From contig CAYSSK010000057.1 of NCBI GenBank assembly GCA_964433645.1, positions 1 to 23,658 on the forward strand: a stretch of 23,658 bases of DNA. The letters run 5' to 3'. Below, piece after piece: positions 15,592 to 23,658 of this stretch (its first letter is position 1; each line of letters starts with the position of its first letter). The notes beneath the pieces are model-generated. The model did no database searches and was not told where the DNA came from. It saw only the letters and a program-made list of their open reading frames with translations. The translations under genes and the position numbers were made by a program. Origin of the DNA: Desulfofustis sp964433645 (GTDB taxonomy: Bacteria; Desulfobacterota; Desulfobulbia; Desulfobulbales; Desulfocapsaceae).

Positions 15592-16968
15592 ATGGATGTA
15601 AAGGTAGAAGAACTCAGCATATTGACGAGAAAAGTCACGATCACGATTCCCGCCGAAGAGGTGCAGGGCCGGCTTGACGAGGCCTATGCCAAACTGCAGA
15701 AGGAATCGAAGATGAAGGGATTCCGCAAGGGCAAGGTGCCGCGTTCCGTTATCGTCAAGAGCTATCAGGGGCAGGTGCAGGGCGAAGTCGGGGAGAAGCT
15801 GGTTCAGGATACCTATTTCGACAGCATCGAAAAACAGGATTTCGATCCGGTCGTCCATCCGGAGATTACCGATGCCACGTTCAGCGACGACGGCAGTTTT
15901 ACCTATGTTGCGCAGGTCGATGTCCGCCCGGTTGTCGAACTGGGCACCTATAAAGGTATCGAGGTGGAACGGCCGGACAATACGGTCACCGATGCCGCCG
16001 TTGACTATGAACTCGCTTCGATGCGCCGGCAGATGGCGGTGCTCAAGAGCGTCGAAGATCGTCCGGTTGCCGTTGATGACGTGGTCGTGGTCGACTATCA
16101 GGGCTTTCATAAAGACCGGCCGATGAAACACGTGAAAAGCGAAGATCTCTCCGTCGATGTCGGTTCCGGTCAACTCGATGCCGAATTCGAGAATAAACTG
16201 GTCGGGATGAAGCAGGGTGAGGAGGCCTCCTACGAAGTCGATTTTCCTGAGAGTCATCCCAATCCGATCCTGGCCGGCAAGAAGGTGAGCTTCAAAGTCA
16301 CGGTCAAGGATGTTAAAGAGCGGGTCCTCGCTGAACTCGACGATGAATTTGCCAAGGACGTCAACGAGCAGTTCACCACGCTCGACGAGTTGAAGAACGC
16401 GATCCGGGAGCGTCTGCAGAAAGAGAAGGAAACGGCCGCGGCAGGAGAGCTCAATGACCGGATCATGAAGAAGCTGCTGGAGAGCCACCAGTTCGAAGTG
16501 CCGGAGCGGCTCGTTCGTTTTGAACTCGACGAGATAATCAAAAACACCCAGGAGCGGCTCGAGAAGAACGGCATGAGCCTGGAGGCCGCCGGCATCAGCC
16601 GTGAAGACCTGGAGAAGACCAACCGGCCGATTGCCGTGCAGCGTGTTACCGGCGACTTCATTTTGAAAAAGATTGCCGAAGTCGAGGATATCAAGGTCCA
16701 GGACGAGGATCTCGAACGGACCTTCAAGCGGATCGGCGATCAGTACAATATGCCGGTATCCCGGGTCAAAGAGTTTTTCCAGAACCGCGATGACCTGTTG
16801 CCGTTGATGAACGAAGTGCTCAATGAAAAGATCCTCGGTTTCCTCAAGCAGGAGGCACAGCTGATCGATCCCGCGCCGAAAGCGGATCAGCCTGCCGACG
16901 AGGCAGCCGTAGAGCAAAAACAGGATGCTGCAGCAACGCCGGACGAAGAGAAAAGCATCGAAAAATAG
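15592..16968 (+). CDS. tig: trigger factor, ribosome-associated chaperone and prolyl isomerase
   Basis: A 458-aa trigger factor, which binds the ribosome exit tunnel and helps nascent chains fold. The ribosome-binding domain has the signature GFRKGKVP at 43-50. A FKBP-type prolyl isomerase domain follows at about 155-245 ('DDVVVVDYQGFHKDRPM', 'FENKLVGMKQGEE', 'FPESHPNPILAGKKVSFKV'). The C-terminal helical chaperone arms run to about 430, and the last 30 residues are an acidic, Ala/Asp-rich tail. The ATG at 15592 has AGAGGA about ten bases upstream. It heads the tig-clpP-clpX-lon group, a common bacterial order that puts chaperone and protease genes together; a terminator-like hairpin separates it from clpP. 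Confidence 0.96.
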   Translation: MDVKVEELSILTRKVTITIPAEEVQGRLDEAYAKLQKESKMKGFRKGKVPRSVIVKSYQGQVQGEVGEKLVQDTYFDSIEKQDFDPVVHPEITDATFSDDGSFTYVAQVDVRPVVELGTYKGIEVERPDNTVTDAAVDYELASMRRQMAVLKSVEDRPVAVDDVVVVDYQGFHKDRPMKHVKSEDLSVDVGSGQLDAEFENKLVGMKQGEEASYEVDFPESHPNPILAGKKVSFKVTVKDVKERVLAELDDEFAKDVNEQFTTLDELKNAIRERLQKEKETAAAGELNDRIMKKLLESHQFEVPERLVRFELDEIIKNTQERLEKNGMSLEAAGISREDLEKTNRPIAVQRVTGDFILKKIAEVEDIKVQDEDLERTFKRIGDQYNMPVSRVKEFFQNRDDLLPLMNEVLNEKILGFLKQEAQLIDPAPKADQPADEAAVEQKQDAAATPDEEKSIEK

Positions 16969-17065
16969 AAGACATCAGAACGGTGCCCGGCAGACGGCAC
17001 CGGAAGGTGACACGGAGCCGTTGATTATTTCCGCTTTGGCTTTACTGTGTCAGTGTCAGCCACTT

Positions 17066-17105
17066 TCGACTGCAGGGGCTCGTGCCCGTTGCAGTCGACT
17101 TTTTT
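17066..17105 (+). terminator. intrinsic terminator or attenuator between tig and clpP
   Basis: TCGACTGCA (17066-17074) pairs perfectly with TGCAGTCGA (17090-17098), with GGGC/GCCC able to extend inside the loop, and a run of six T follows (17100-17105). This is a textbook intrinsic terminator. Its T-run ends one base before the clpP ribosome binding site AGGGGAG (17107-17113), so it could either end the tig message or control clpP by attenuation. Confidence 0.75.
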
Positions 17106-17118
17106 CAGGGGAGCGGAT

Positions 17119-17723
17119 ATGAATCTGGTACCGATGGTAGTTGAACAAAGTCCTCGCGGGGAACGGGCCTACGACATTTTTTCCCGCTTGCTCAAGGAAC
17201 GTATCATTTTCCTTGGCTCAAACGTCAACGATGACGTTGCCAATCTGGTCATTGCGCAACTCCTCTTTCTCGAAGCCGAGGATCCAGAAAAGGACATCAC
17301 CTTTTACATCAATTCACCCGGCGGCGTCGTGACTGCCGGCATGGCGATCTACGATACGATGCAGTTCATCAAATGCGATATCGCCACGCTGTGCATGGGT
17401 CAGGCCGCGTCGATGGCCGCCGTACTGCTCGCCGCGGGAGCCAAGGACAAACGGTATGCGCTGCCCAATTCCCGGATCATGGTCCATCAACCGATGGGCG
17501 GGTTCCAGGGGCAGGCGAGCGATATCGATATCCATGCCCGGGAGATCCTGCGGATTCGTGAAGATTTGAACAGGATCCTGGCCGAACATACCGGTCAGTC
17601 GATCAAGAAAGTCGCCACCGACACCGAGCGTGATCGTTTTATGAGTGCCGAGGAAGCGAAGAAGTATGGTATAATAGACAGCGTACTGACCAAACGAACG
17701 CTCCCAGGAGAGGAACAGGCATC

Positions 17724-17727
<4 letters not shown>
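17119..17727 (+). CDS. clpP: ClpP, ATP-dependent Clp protease proteolytic subunit
   Basis: A 202-aa serine peptidase that forms the tetradecameric chamber loaded by ClpX or ClpA. The catalytic triad is complete: Ser98 in 'GQAASMAAVLLA', His123 in 'RIMVHQPMGG', Asp172 in 'TERDRFM'. 'YINSPGGVV' around 63-71 is the oxyanion and substrate-binding strand. The ATG at 17119 has AGGGGAG six bases upstream and starts MNLVPMVVEQ as in other ClpPs; an in-frame ATG at 17047 would add residues encoded by the terminator hairpin and was rejected. The stop codon overlaps the clpX start (ATGA). Confidence 0.97.
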
Positions 17728-19001
<1,274 letters not shown>

Positions 19002-19024
19002 GAAGACCGGAGACGAGTAAACCC

Positions 19025-21433
19025 ATGAAATCATCATTTGAAACGAAGCTTTATCCGGTGATGCCGCTGCGCGACATCGTCATTTTTCCGCACATGGTGG
19101 CGCCGCTGGTGGTCGGCAGGAAACAGTCGATTCTGGCCCTGGAAGATGCCATGGAAAAGCGCACCGAGATCTTTCTGGTGACGCAGGTAAAAGCGGGTGA
19201 TGACGAACCCGGCCCCGATGGCATCTATGATGTTGGTACCCTGGCCAATGTCATGCAATTGCTGCGCTTGCCGGATGGGACCATCAAAGCGCTGGTCGAA
19301 GGGAAACGAAGGGCGCGGATTATCTCGCATGTCCATCATGACCGTTTCATGCTGGCCGAGTTGCGGGAGTTGCCGGAAGAGATGGAAGTATCCAGCGAGG
19401 TGGTCGCCTATGAGCGTGAGCTGCGCCGATATTTCGAGGAATTTGCGGCCACCAACAAGAAAATCGCCAAAGAGGTGGTCAAATCGGTCCAGAACATCGA
19501 CGACCCGCGCAAACTGGTCCACGTAATCTGTGCCCACCTGCCCCTGAAAACCGAGGAGAAGCAGCAGGTGCTCGAATCGGAATCACTGGGACGGCGCATG
19601 GAAACCATCCTCGACATTCTCAATCGGGAGATCGAGCTGTCCGAGCTGGAACAGGAGATCAACGCCCGGGTCAAGACGCGGATGGGTAAAACCCAGCGCA
19701 ACTATTACCTGAGCGAGAAGGTCAAGGAAATCCAAAGCGAGATGGGCCAGGGCGAAGACGGGGGCGACGATATCGCCGAACTCGAAGCGGCGGTCAAGAA
19801 GAAAAAGCTGCCGCAGATCGCCCTCGACAAGGTTACCAAGGAACTCAAAAAGCTGCGCAACATGCCGCCGATGTCGGCCGAGACCACGGTGGTGCGCAAC
19901 TACGTCGACTGCATTCTTACCCTGCCCTGGAAGAAGAAAAACAAGAGCGCCATCGATATCAACAAGGCGGAAACGATCCTCGATGAAGATCACTACGGCC
20001 TGAAGAAACCGAAGGAACGCATCCTCGAATACCTGGCCGTGCAGGCCCAGGTCAAGAAGACCAAGGGACCGATCCTCTGCCTCGTCGGCCCGCCCGGTGT
20101 CGGCAAGACATCGATCTGCCGTTCCGTGGCCCGGGCCCTGAATCGCAAGTTCGTTCGCCTCTCACTGGGCGGCGTGCGCGATGAGGCGGAGATCCGCGGA
20201 CACCGGCGCACCTATATCGGCGCGATGCCCGGCAAGATCATCCAGGCCATGCAGCGGGCCGAGGTATCCAACCCGGTCTTCTGCCTCGACGAGGTCGACA
20301 AGATGTCCATGGATTTCCGTGGCGATCCTTCCTCGGCGCTGTTGGAGGTGCTCGACCCGGAGCAGAATATCGCTTTTAACGATCACTATCTGGACATCGA
20401 CTACGACCTCTCCGAGGTCTTTTTCATCACCACGGCCAACAATCTGCACGGCATCCCGGTACCGCTCCAGGACCGGATGGAGATCATCCACCTGAGCGGC
20501 TACACCGAAGAGGAGAAACAGAAGATCGCCGAAGGATACCTGATTCCCAAGCAGATCGAGGAAAACGGCTTCAAACCCGGCGACATTTCCCTGACCGACG
20601 GGGCCATTCTCGAGATCGTCCGCCGCTACACGAAAGAGGCCGGGGTCAGGGACCTGGAGCGCAACATCTCGGCGATCTGCCGGAAGATTGCCCGGGATCG
20701 TCTCAAGCGCGGCCTGAAGAACAAAAAATACCGGCTGTCCCTACAATCGGTGAACAAGTATCTCGGTACCCCGAAATATCGCTACGGCCTGGCAGAAGAA
20801 GAGGAGCGGGTCGGTTTGTCCACCGGACTGGCCTGGACCGAGGTCGGCGGCGATCTGCTGCAGATCGAGACCACGTTGATGACGGGGTCCGGGAAATTGA
20901 CCATTACCGGCAAGCTCGGCGATGTCATGCAGGAGAGCGCCCAGGCGGCTCTCAGCTATGTCCGGTCGCGGGCGGAGAGGCTCGGCCTGCATCCCGATTT
21001 CTATCAAAAGCTCGATATCCACGTGCACGTGCCGGAAGGAGCCATTCCCAAGGACGGGCCGTCGGCGGGGATCACCATCGCCACATCCATTGTCTCGGCC
21101 CTGATCAAAAAACCGGTCAAGCATCACCTGGCGATGACCGGTGAGATCACGCTGCGCGGCCGGGTACTGCCGATCGGCGGTCTGACGGAGAAGCTGCTGG
21201 CGGCCAAGCGTGGCAATATCACCAACGTTTTGGTCCCCAAGGATAACGAGCGCAACCTCAACGATGTGCCGTTAAAGATCAGGAAAACGCTCTCCATCAT
21301 ACTGGTCGAACATATGGACGAGGTCCTCGAGCAGGCGATCATCGTCAACGAGGGAGAAACCCTGTTCAAAACCCCACCGATCAACCCGGTATATAACGAA
21401 ATTTCACTCAACGAGCATAATACGACCCAGTGA
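19025..21433 (+). CDS. lon: Lon, ATP-dependent protease La
   Basis: An 802-aa Lon protease of the bacterial LonA type. The N-terminal substrate-binding domain ('LYPVMPLRDIVIFPHMVAPL') runs to about 300, with a coiled-coil part around 185-260. The AAA+ module has Walker A GPPGVGKT at about 356-363 and 'VFCLDEVDKM' as Walker B. The C-terminal peptidase domain carries the Ser-Lys dyad, Ser680 in 'KDGPSAG' and Lys723 in 'GGLTEKLLAA'. It degrades misfolded and regulatory proteins in the cytoplasm. It follows clpX by 23 bp with GGAGACGAG as ribosome binding site. Two tRNA genes with their own promoter follow. Confidence 0.97.
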   Translation: MKSSFETKLYPVMPLRDIVIFPHMVAPLVVGRKQSILALEDAMEKRTEIFLVTQVKAGDDEPGPDGIYDVGTLANVMQLLRLPDGTIKALVEGKRRARIISHVHHDRFMLAELRELPEEMEVSSEVVAYERELRRYFEEFAATNKKIAKEVVKSVQNIDDPRKLVHVICAHLPLKTEEKQQVLESESLGRRMETILDILNREIELSELEQEINARVKTRMGKTQRNYYLSEKVKEIQSEMGQGEDGGDDIAELEAAVKKKKLPQIALDKVTKELKKLRNMPPMSAETTVVRNYVDCILTLPWKKKNKSAIDINKAETILDEDHYGLKKPKERILEYLAVQAQVKKTKGPILCLVGPPGVGKTSICRSVARALNRKFVRLSLGGVRDEAEIRGHRRTYIGAMPGKIIQAMQRAEVSNPVFCLDEVDKMSMDFRGDPSSALLEVLDPEQNIAFNDHYLDIDYDLSEVFFITTANNLHGIPVPLQDRMEIIHLSGYTEEEKQKIAEGYLIPKQIEENGFKPGDISLTDGAILEIVRRYTKEAGVRDLERNISAICRKIARDRLKRGLKNKKYRLSLQSVNKYLGTPKYRYGLAEEEERVGLSTGLAWTEVGGDLLQIETTLMTGSGKLTITGKLGDVMQESAQAALSYVRSRAERLGLHPDFYQKLDIHVHVPEGAIPKDGPSAGITIATSIVSALIKKPVKHHLAMTGEITLRGRVLPIGGLTEKLLAAKRGNITNVLVPKDNERNLNDVPLKIRKTLSIILVEHMDEVLEQAIIVNEGETLFKTPPINPVYNEISLNEHNTTQ

Positions 21434-21442
21434 TCTTTTTGC

Positions 21443-21471
21443 TTGACGGGTACCGGTTATGCTGGTAAATA
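21443..21471 (+). promoter_or_regulatory. promoter of the tRNA-Val/tRNA-Asp pair
   Basis: TTGACG (21443-21448) and TAAATA (21466-21471) are exactly 17 bp apart, and the mature tRNA-Val starts 15 bp further on. The position right after lon and before two tRNAs supports a sigma-70-type tRNA promoter. Confidence 0.6.
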
Positions 21472-21485
21472 CACACCACGTTTTC

Positions 21486-21561
21486 GGGCGGGTAGCTCAG
21501 CCGGGAGAGCATCGGCCTTACAAGCCGAGGGTCACAGGTTCGATCCCTGTTCCGCCCACCA
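21486..21561 (+). tRNA. tRNA-Val (anticodon UAC)
   Basis: A 76-nt tRNA with encoded CCA. The acceptor GGGCGGG pairs with TCCGCCC (one G-T pair), discriminator A. The anticodon stem CGGC/GCCG holds loop CTTACAA, giving anticodon TAC. The T-loop GGTTCGATC is normal. It is followed after 15 bp by tRNA-Asp. Confidence 0.97.
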
Positions 21562-21576
21562 CCCACGAGATCATAC

Positions 21577-21653
21577 GGAGCGGTAGTTCAGTTGGTTAGA
21601 ATGCCGGCCTGTCACGCCGGAGGTCGCGGGTTCGAGTCCCGTCCGCTCCGCCA
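21577..21653 (+). tRNA. tRNA-Asp (anticodon GUC)
   Basis: A 77-nt tRNA with encoded CCA. The acceptor GGAGCGG pairs with CCGCTCC, discriminator G as expected for Asp. The anticodon loop is CTGTCAC, giving anticodon GTC. A strong terminator begins ten bases after it. It is the last feature before the AT-rich, apparently acquired segment. Confidence 0.97.
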
Positions 21654-21662
21654 GTAACAGTA

Positions 21663-21699
21663 AGGGCTTCAGGATTTTTCCTGAAGTCCTTTTTCTTTT
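21663..21699 (+). terminator. intrinsic terminator of the tRNA-Val/tRNA-Asp transcript
   Basis: A 12-bp stem, AGGGCTTCAGGA against TCCTGAAGTCCT with one G-U pair, encloses a four-base T loop and is followed by TTTTCTTTT. It ends the two-tRNA transcript. Confidence 0.88.
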
Positions 21700-21739
21700 C
21701 AGGGGGCTCCGGTAAGGGGCTTTTGTGTCGATTGGGACA

Positions 21740-21754
21740 TGCTACAACGTAGCA
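21740..21754. repeat. perfect palindrome at the edge of the AT-rich segment
   Basis: TGCTAC and GTAGCA flank a three-base AAC centre, a perfect 6+3+6 inverted repeat. It lies where the sequence changes from the GC-rich core to the AT-rich toxin-antitoxin segment. It could be a protein-binding site or a remnant recombination core; the sequence alone does not decide. Confidence 0.4.
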
Positions 21755-21764
21755 AAGAAAAACA

Positions 21765-21833
21765 TTGACAGCTTGACCACAGATAAGATATTGTTATTTT
21801 ATAATAAAAGACATATAAACCCGAGGGTCAAGC
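21765..21833 (+). promoter_or_regulatory. promoter and candidate operator of the Panacea-Fic pair
   Basis: A perfect -35 TTGACA (21765-21770) is followed at 16 bp by GATATT; an alternative is TTGACC (21774-21779) with TATAAT (21800-21805) at 20 bp. Around these, GCTTGACC (21771-21778) and GGTCAAGC (21826-21833) are a perfect 8-bp inverted repeat with centres 55 bp apart. Such flanking repeats could bind the antitoxin or a host regulator. This is inferred from position only. Confidence 0.4.
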
Positions 21834-21846
21834 AAAGCGCATAAGT

Positions 21847-22473
21847 ATGAAAATGATCAATGCCTTATCGTTGGCTGAACATATTCTTGCCACGTATCCA
21901 AATAAAAATATTACTCCTATGAAGCTGCAAAAGCTTGCTTACTATGCAAAAGTATGGACGCTTGTAGCTGGAGAACCTTTAGTTGAAGCTGATTTTAAAA
22001 AATGGGAATTCGGACCAGTTAATCTAGATATATATCACAAATACAAACAGTTCGGCGGTAATTGTATTCCTCATGAGTGGGCATCCAAACAAATAATTCC
22101 AAGTCTTAAAGATCAATTATGTTCTTTTATTTTGGACAATTATGTTGATTTTTCTGCATTTGAGCTTAGTGCAATGACACATAATGAAGATCCTTGGAAC
22201 AAGGCTAAGATAAATGAAACTATCACTGATCAAGCCATTATAGAATTTTATTCAAAACAAGGGTTTGCACAAAATTTTAATAAGTTGCATGAGGACAATA
22301 CGGAATTCCATCAGTTGATAAATGACTCTTGGCATTCATTTACTCTTGATATGTCAGAAAAAGAAGCCGAGAATTTCAAAAAGTTTTCGTCATACGAAGA
22401 ATATCTAGAAATTTCGAAAAAAGCCGAAAATGATTTTCAGCTATTCTTTGATGACGTTATATCAAAATCTTGA
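21847..22473 (+). CDS. Panacea/SocA-type (DUF4065) antitoxin
   Basis: A 208-aa protein with the DUF4065 'Panacea' domain, known as a promiscuous antitoxin domain that neutralises many unrelated toxins, and found in SocA. Diagnostic stretches are 'ITPMKLQKLAYYAKVWTLV' near 22-40 and 'DFKKWEFGPVNLDIYHKYKQ' near 48-67. The C-terminal third is extra and helical. Near its end is S190-K-K-A-E194-N195, which fits the [S/T]xxxE[G/N] helix that blocks ATP binding in Fic enzymes. The stop codon overlaps the fic start in TTGA, so the genes are coupled in antitoxin-toxin order. The gene is AT-rich compared with lon and clpX, which suggests transfer. The ribosome binding site before the ATG at 21847 is weak. 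Confidence 0.8.
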   Translation: MKMINALSLAEHILATYPNKNITPMKLQKLAYYAKVWTLVAGEPLVEADFKKWEFGPVNLDIYHKYKQFGGNCIPHEWASKQIIPSLKDQLCSFILDNYVDFSAFELSAMTHNEDPWNKAKINETITDQAIIEFYSKQGFAQNFNKLHEDNTEFHQLINDSWHSFTLDMSEKEAENFKKFSSYEEYLEISKKAENDFQLFFDDVISKS

Positions 22474-23141
22474 ACCTGAACCATATCGGTAACTCTCCTG
22501 ATATAGATTATCTCGCTGAATTAATGCGGGATTTCCCAGTCGATAACCCACCCACCATAGATCTAGCAGCAAAACTAGTTCATCTCAGATTCCAAAACCT
22601 TAAATTCGAATCATTCTCTAAGGCTTTAGAGCCTTTAACTGATCATGATTTTCTGCATCGATTTCAAAGCATTCCTCTAAAAATGCACCATTACCTGTTT
22701 TATGGAATCTTTTCTAATGCAGGAATGTATAGAAACGATCGTGATCCGGGTGGAGGGGTAATTTATTTTGGTCCTAATCAGAAATTTCGTGGATTCAGCC
22801 CATCTAATATTCCTAACGGTGTTATGCAAGCATGTTCATTGCTAATGCGTGATTCTTGTGATCCGATAGAAAGTGTTACAAAATTTTACCAACAATTTGT
22901 TTTAATACACCCGTTTTATGATGCCAATGGAAGGATCGGCCGATTCATGACTAGTATATTTTTGGACTATCACGGCTTTTATATCGCTTGGAATAAAATG
23001 CACCAAAACCAGCGCTGGATAAAAAAGCTTAATGATTGCCACAAGCGGCCAGGAGATGAAACTTACATCAAGCAACTCGTTAAACATTGGAAAAAGTTTA
23101 TCGTACTCAAAAGCACTATTGATTCAATTCACAATCATTAA
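22470..23141 (+). CDS. Fic-domain protein, putative toxin (AMP transferase-like)
   Basis: A 223-aa Fic/DOC family protein. Most Fic enzymes transfer AMP from ATP to a hydroxyl side chain of a target protein. The active-site loop is H147PFYDANGRIGR158, a complete HxFx(D/E)xNGRxxR with Ala in the common variable Gly position. The 'YFGPNQKFRGFSPS' stretch (100-113) fits the target-docking flap. I see no [S/T]xxxE[G/N] inhibitory motif in the protein itself, so inhibition should come from the partner upstream. The TTG at 22470 overlaps the antitoxin's TGA; the next ATG (22524) has no ribosome binding site either, and the TTG fits coupled translation. The target is unknown. Composition is AT-rich, as for its partner. 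Confidence 0.85.
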   Translation: MNLNHIGNSPDIDYLAELMRDFPVDNPPTIDLAAKLVHLRFQNLKFESFSKALEPLTDHDFLHRFQSIPLKMHHYLFYGIFSNAGMYRNDRDPGGGVIYFGPNQKFRGFSPSNIPNGVMQACSLLMRDSCDPIESVTKFYQQFVLIHPFYDANGRIGRFMTSIFLDYHGFYIAWNKMHQNQRWIKKLNDCHKRPGDETYIKQLVKHWKKFIVLKSTIDSIHNH

Positions 23142-23184
23142 AAATTACAATCAGTAACGTCAAAAACCAGATATCATTAGTAAA

Positions 23185-23565
23185 TTATCTTATTGAGACA
23201 GGGTTTGGCAAAGAATTGATTGAGTGTCGAAGTTGTCGAAGGTTATGAACGTATTGCTGGGTAGTCCTCAAGTTCTTGTGCCTAAGGATCTGCTGCGTTT
23301 CGACCAGGGATACGTTGTTTGCTATCAGAATGCTTGCCGTCAGGTGTCTGATACTGTCAAGGCCAAACGGTTTGACGCCGGCAGCTGCGCAGATCCGGCG
23401 TATCCATTTTAATCTGGTGACGTAGGGAATACCGTTAGATGGGTTGGGGAAGACCCCCTTTTTTTTCCCGCTCTTTTCGCCTATGTTTGATCTCGGGACC
23501 GGTTTTGCCGGGGTGAGCAAAAAACACAGTTTTTGAAGGGTGCAACTAGATGAATAGATTTTCAC
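23185..23565 (-). pseudogene. truncated tyrosine recombinase (integrase), C-terminal part
   Basis: The frame encodes the end of a phage-type integrase: 'GVFPNPSNGIPYV', 'RRICAAAGVKPFGLDSIRHL', then 'ILRHKNLRTTQQYVHNLR' with the nucleophile Tyr in QQYVH. The N-terminal and core DNA-binding parts, including the first catalytic Arg, are missing, and the frame runs into the start of the divergent DUF4124-like gene. The His of the usual HxxR box is Asp (GLDSIRH). It is therefore probably inactive. An eight-A run in the coding strand near 23460 is a possible site of frame slip. It marks the right side of an acquired segment beginning after tRNA-Asp. Confidence 0.75.
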
Positions 23566-23658
23566 GAATTCTCCGTGCGGCGTTTACTGCGCTCTGTCTG
23601 GTCATCTTTGCCGGAGGCGCGGCTGCCGATGCCGACATTTACCGATATGTCGATGAAA
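23550..23658 (+). CDS. secreted protein with DUF4124-type N-terminus (start only)
   Basis: 36 codons are visible before the window ends. The product starts MNRFSRILRA with a signal peptide (hydrophobic AFTALCLVIFAGGAAA) and continues ADADIYRYVDE, which is how DUF4124 domains begin. In this group of bacteria the domain often precedes a lytic transglycosylase domain, but nothing of that is in view. The ATG at 23550 has GAAGGG nine bases upstream. It is divergent from the truncated integrase and overlaps its 5' end by 16 bp. Confidence 0.6.
   Translation, partial: MNRFSRILRAAFTALCLVIFAGGAAADADIYRYVDE

Noticed and set aside
15568..16917. Long open frame antisense to trigger factor
   Set aside because: The plus strand encodes a clear, full-length trigger factor; the antisense frame is a side effect of its codon bias and has no recognised domain.
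17047..17118. Upstream in-frame ATG for clpP
   Set aside because: The added residues are encoded by the terminator hairpin and resemble no ClpP propeptide; the ATG at 17119 has a good ribosome binding site.

Overview
The window looks like a Gram-negative, anaerobic member of the Desulfobacterota, most likely a Desulfobulbales-type sulfate reducer. The basis is an Rnf operon headed by a multiheme cytochrome c, a typical deltaproteobacterial sensor-protein C-terminal domain (GILPICxxCKKIRDD...), a dsbA-like/phoH/ybeY/pdxJ cluster, and linked sucrose synthesis and cleavage genes. The assignment is by gene content only. One 100-N run (6412-6511) marks an assembly gap of unknown true length.

Layout. 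1-2309 (minus): start of an Rnf operon, reading octaheme cytochrome c, rnfC, a possible 31-codon ORF, then rnfD cut by the window edge. Its roughly 550 bp upstream region holds a sigma-54-like promoter, a sigma-70-like promoter and a foldable leader. 2859-5838: a hypothetical gene, an orphan zinc-ribbon-like sensor tail on the minus strand, a DUF4442 hotdog protein and a SLC13/DASS transporter with two RCK_C domains. 6130-6742 (minus): two small unknown genes around the assembly gap. 7096-11695: a sucrose-phosphate synthase/phosphatase (plus) convergent with a sucrose synthase (minus), so making and reversibly cleaving sucrose are encoded side by side; sucrose may be a compatible solute or a carbon store. 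11783-15048 (minus): a DsbA-like thiol oxidoreductase, phoH and an in-frame ybeY-pdxJ fusion, followed by tRNA-Leu(UAA).

15339-21653 (plus): tRNA-Leu(UAG), then the protein quality-control set tig, clpP, clpX and lon, then tRNA-Val(UAC) and tRNA-Asp(GUC) ending in a strong intrinsic terminator. A 9-bp hairpin with a T-run sits directly before the clpP ribosome binding site.

21700-23565 is visibly AT-rich and looks acquired: a Panacea/SocA-type antitoxin gene overlapping a Fic-domain gene, then a truncated tyrosine recombinase. The window ends in the start of a secreted DUF4124-like protein. The points most worth following are the Panacea-Fic pair, whose antitoxin carries a Fic-inhibition-like SxxxEN motif near its C-terminus, and the YbeY-PdxJ fusion with a perfect internal ribosome binding site.
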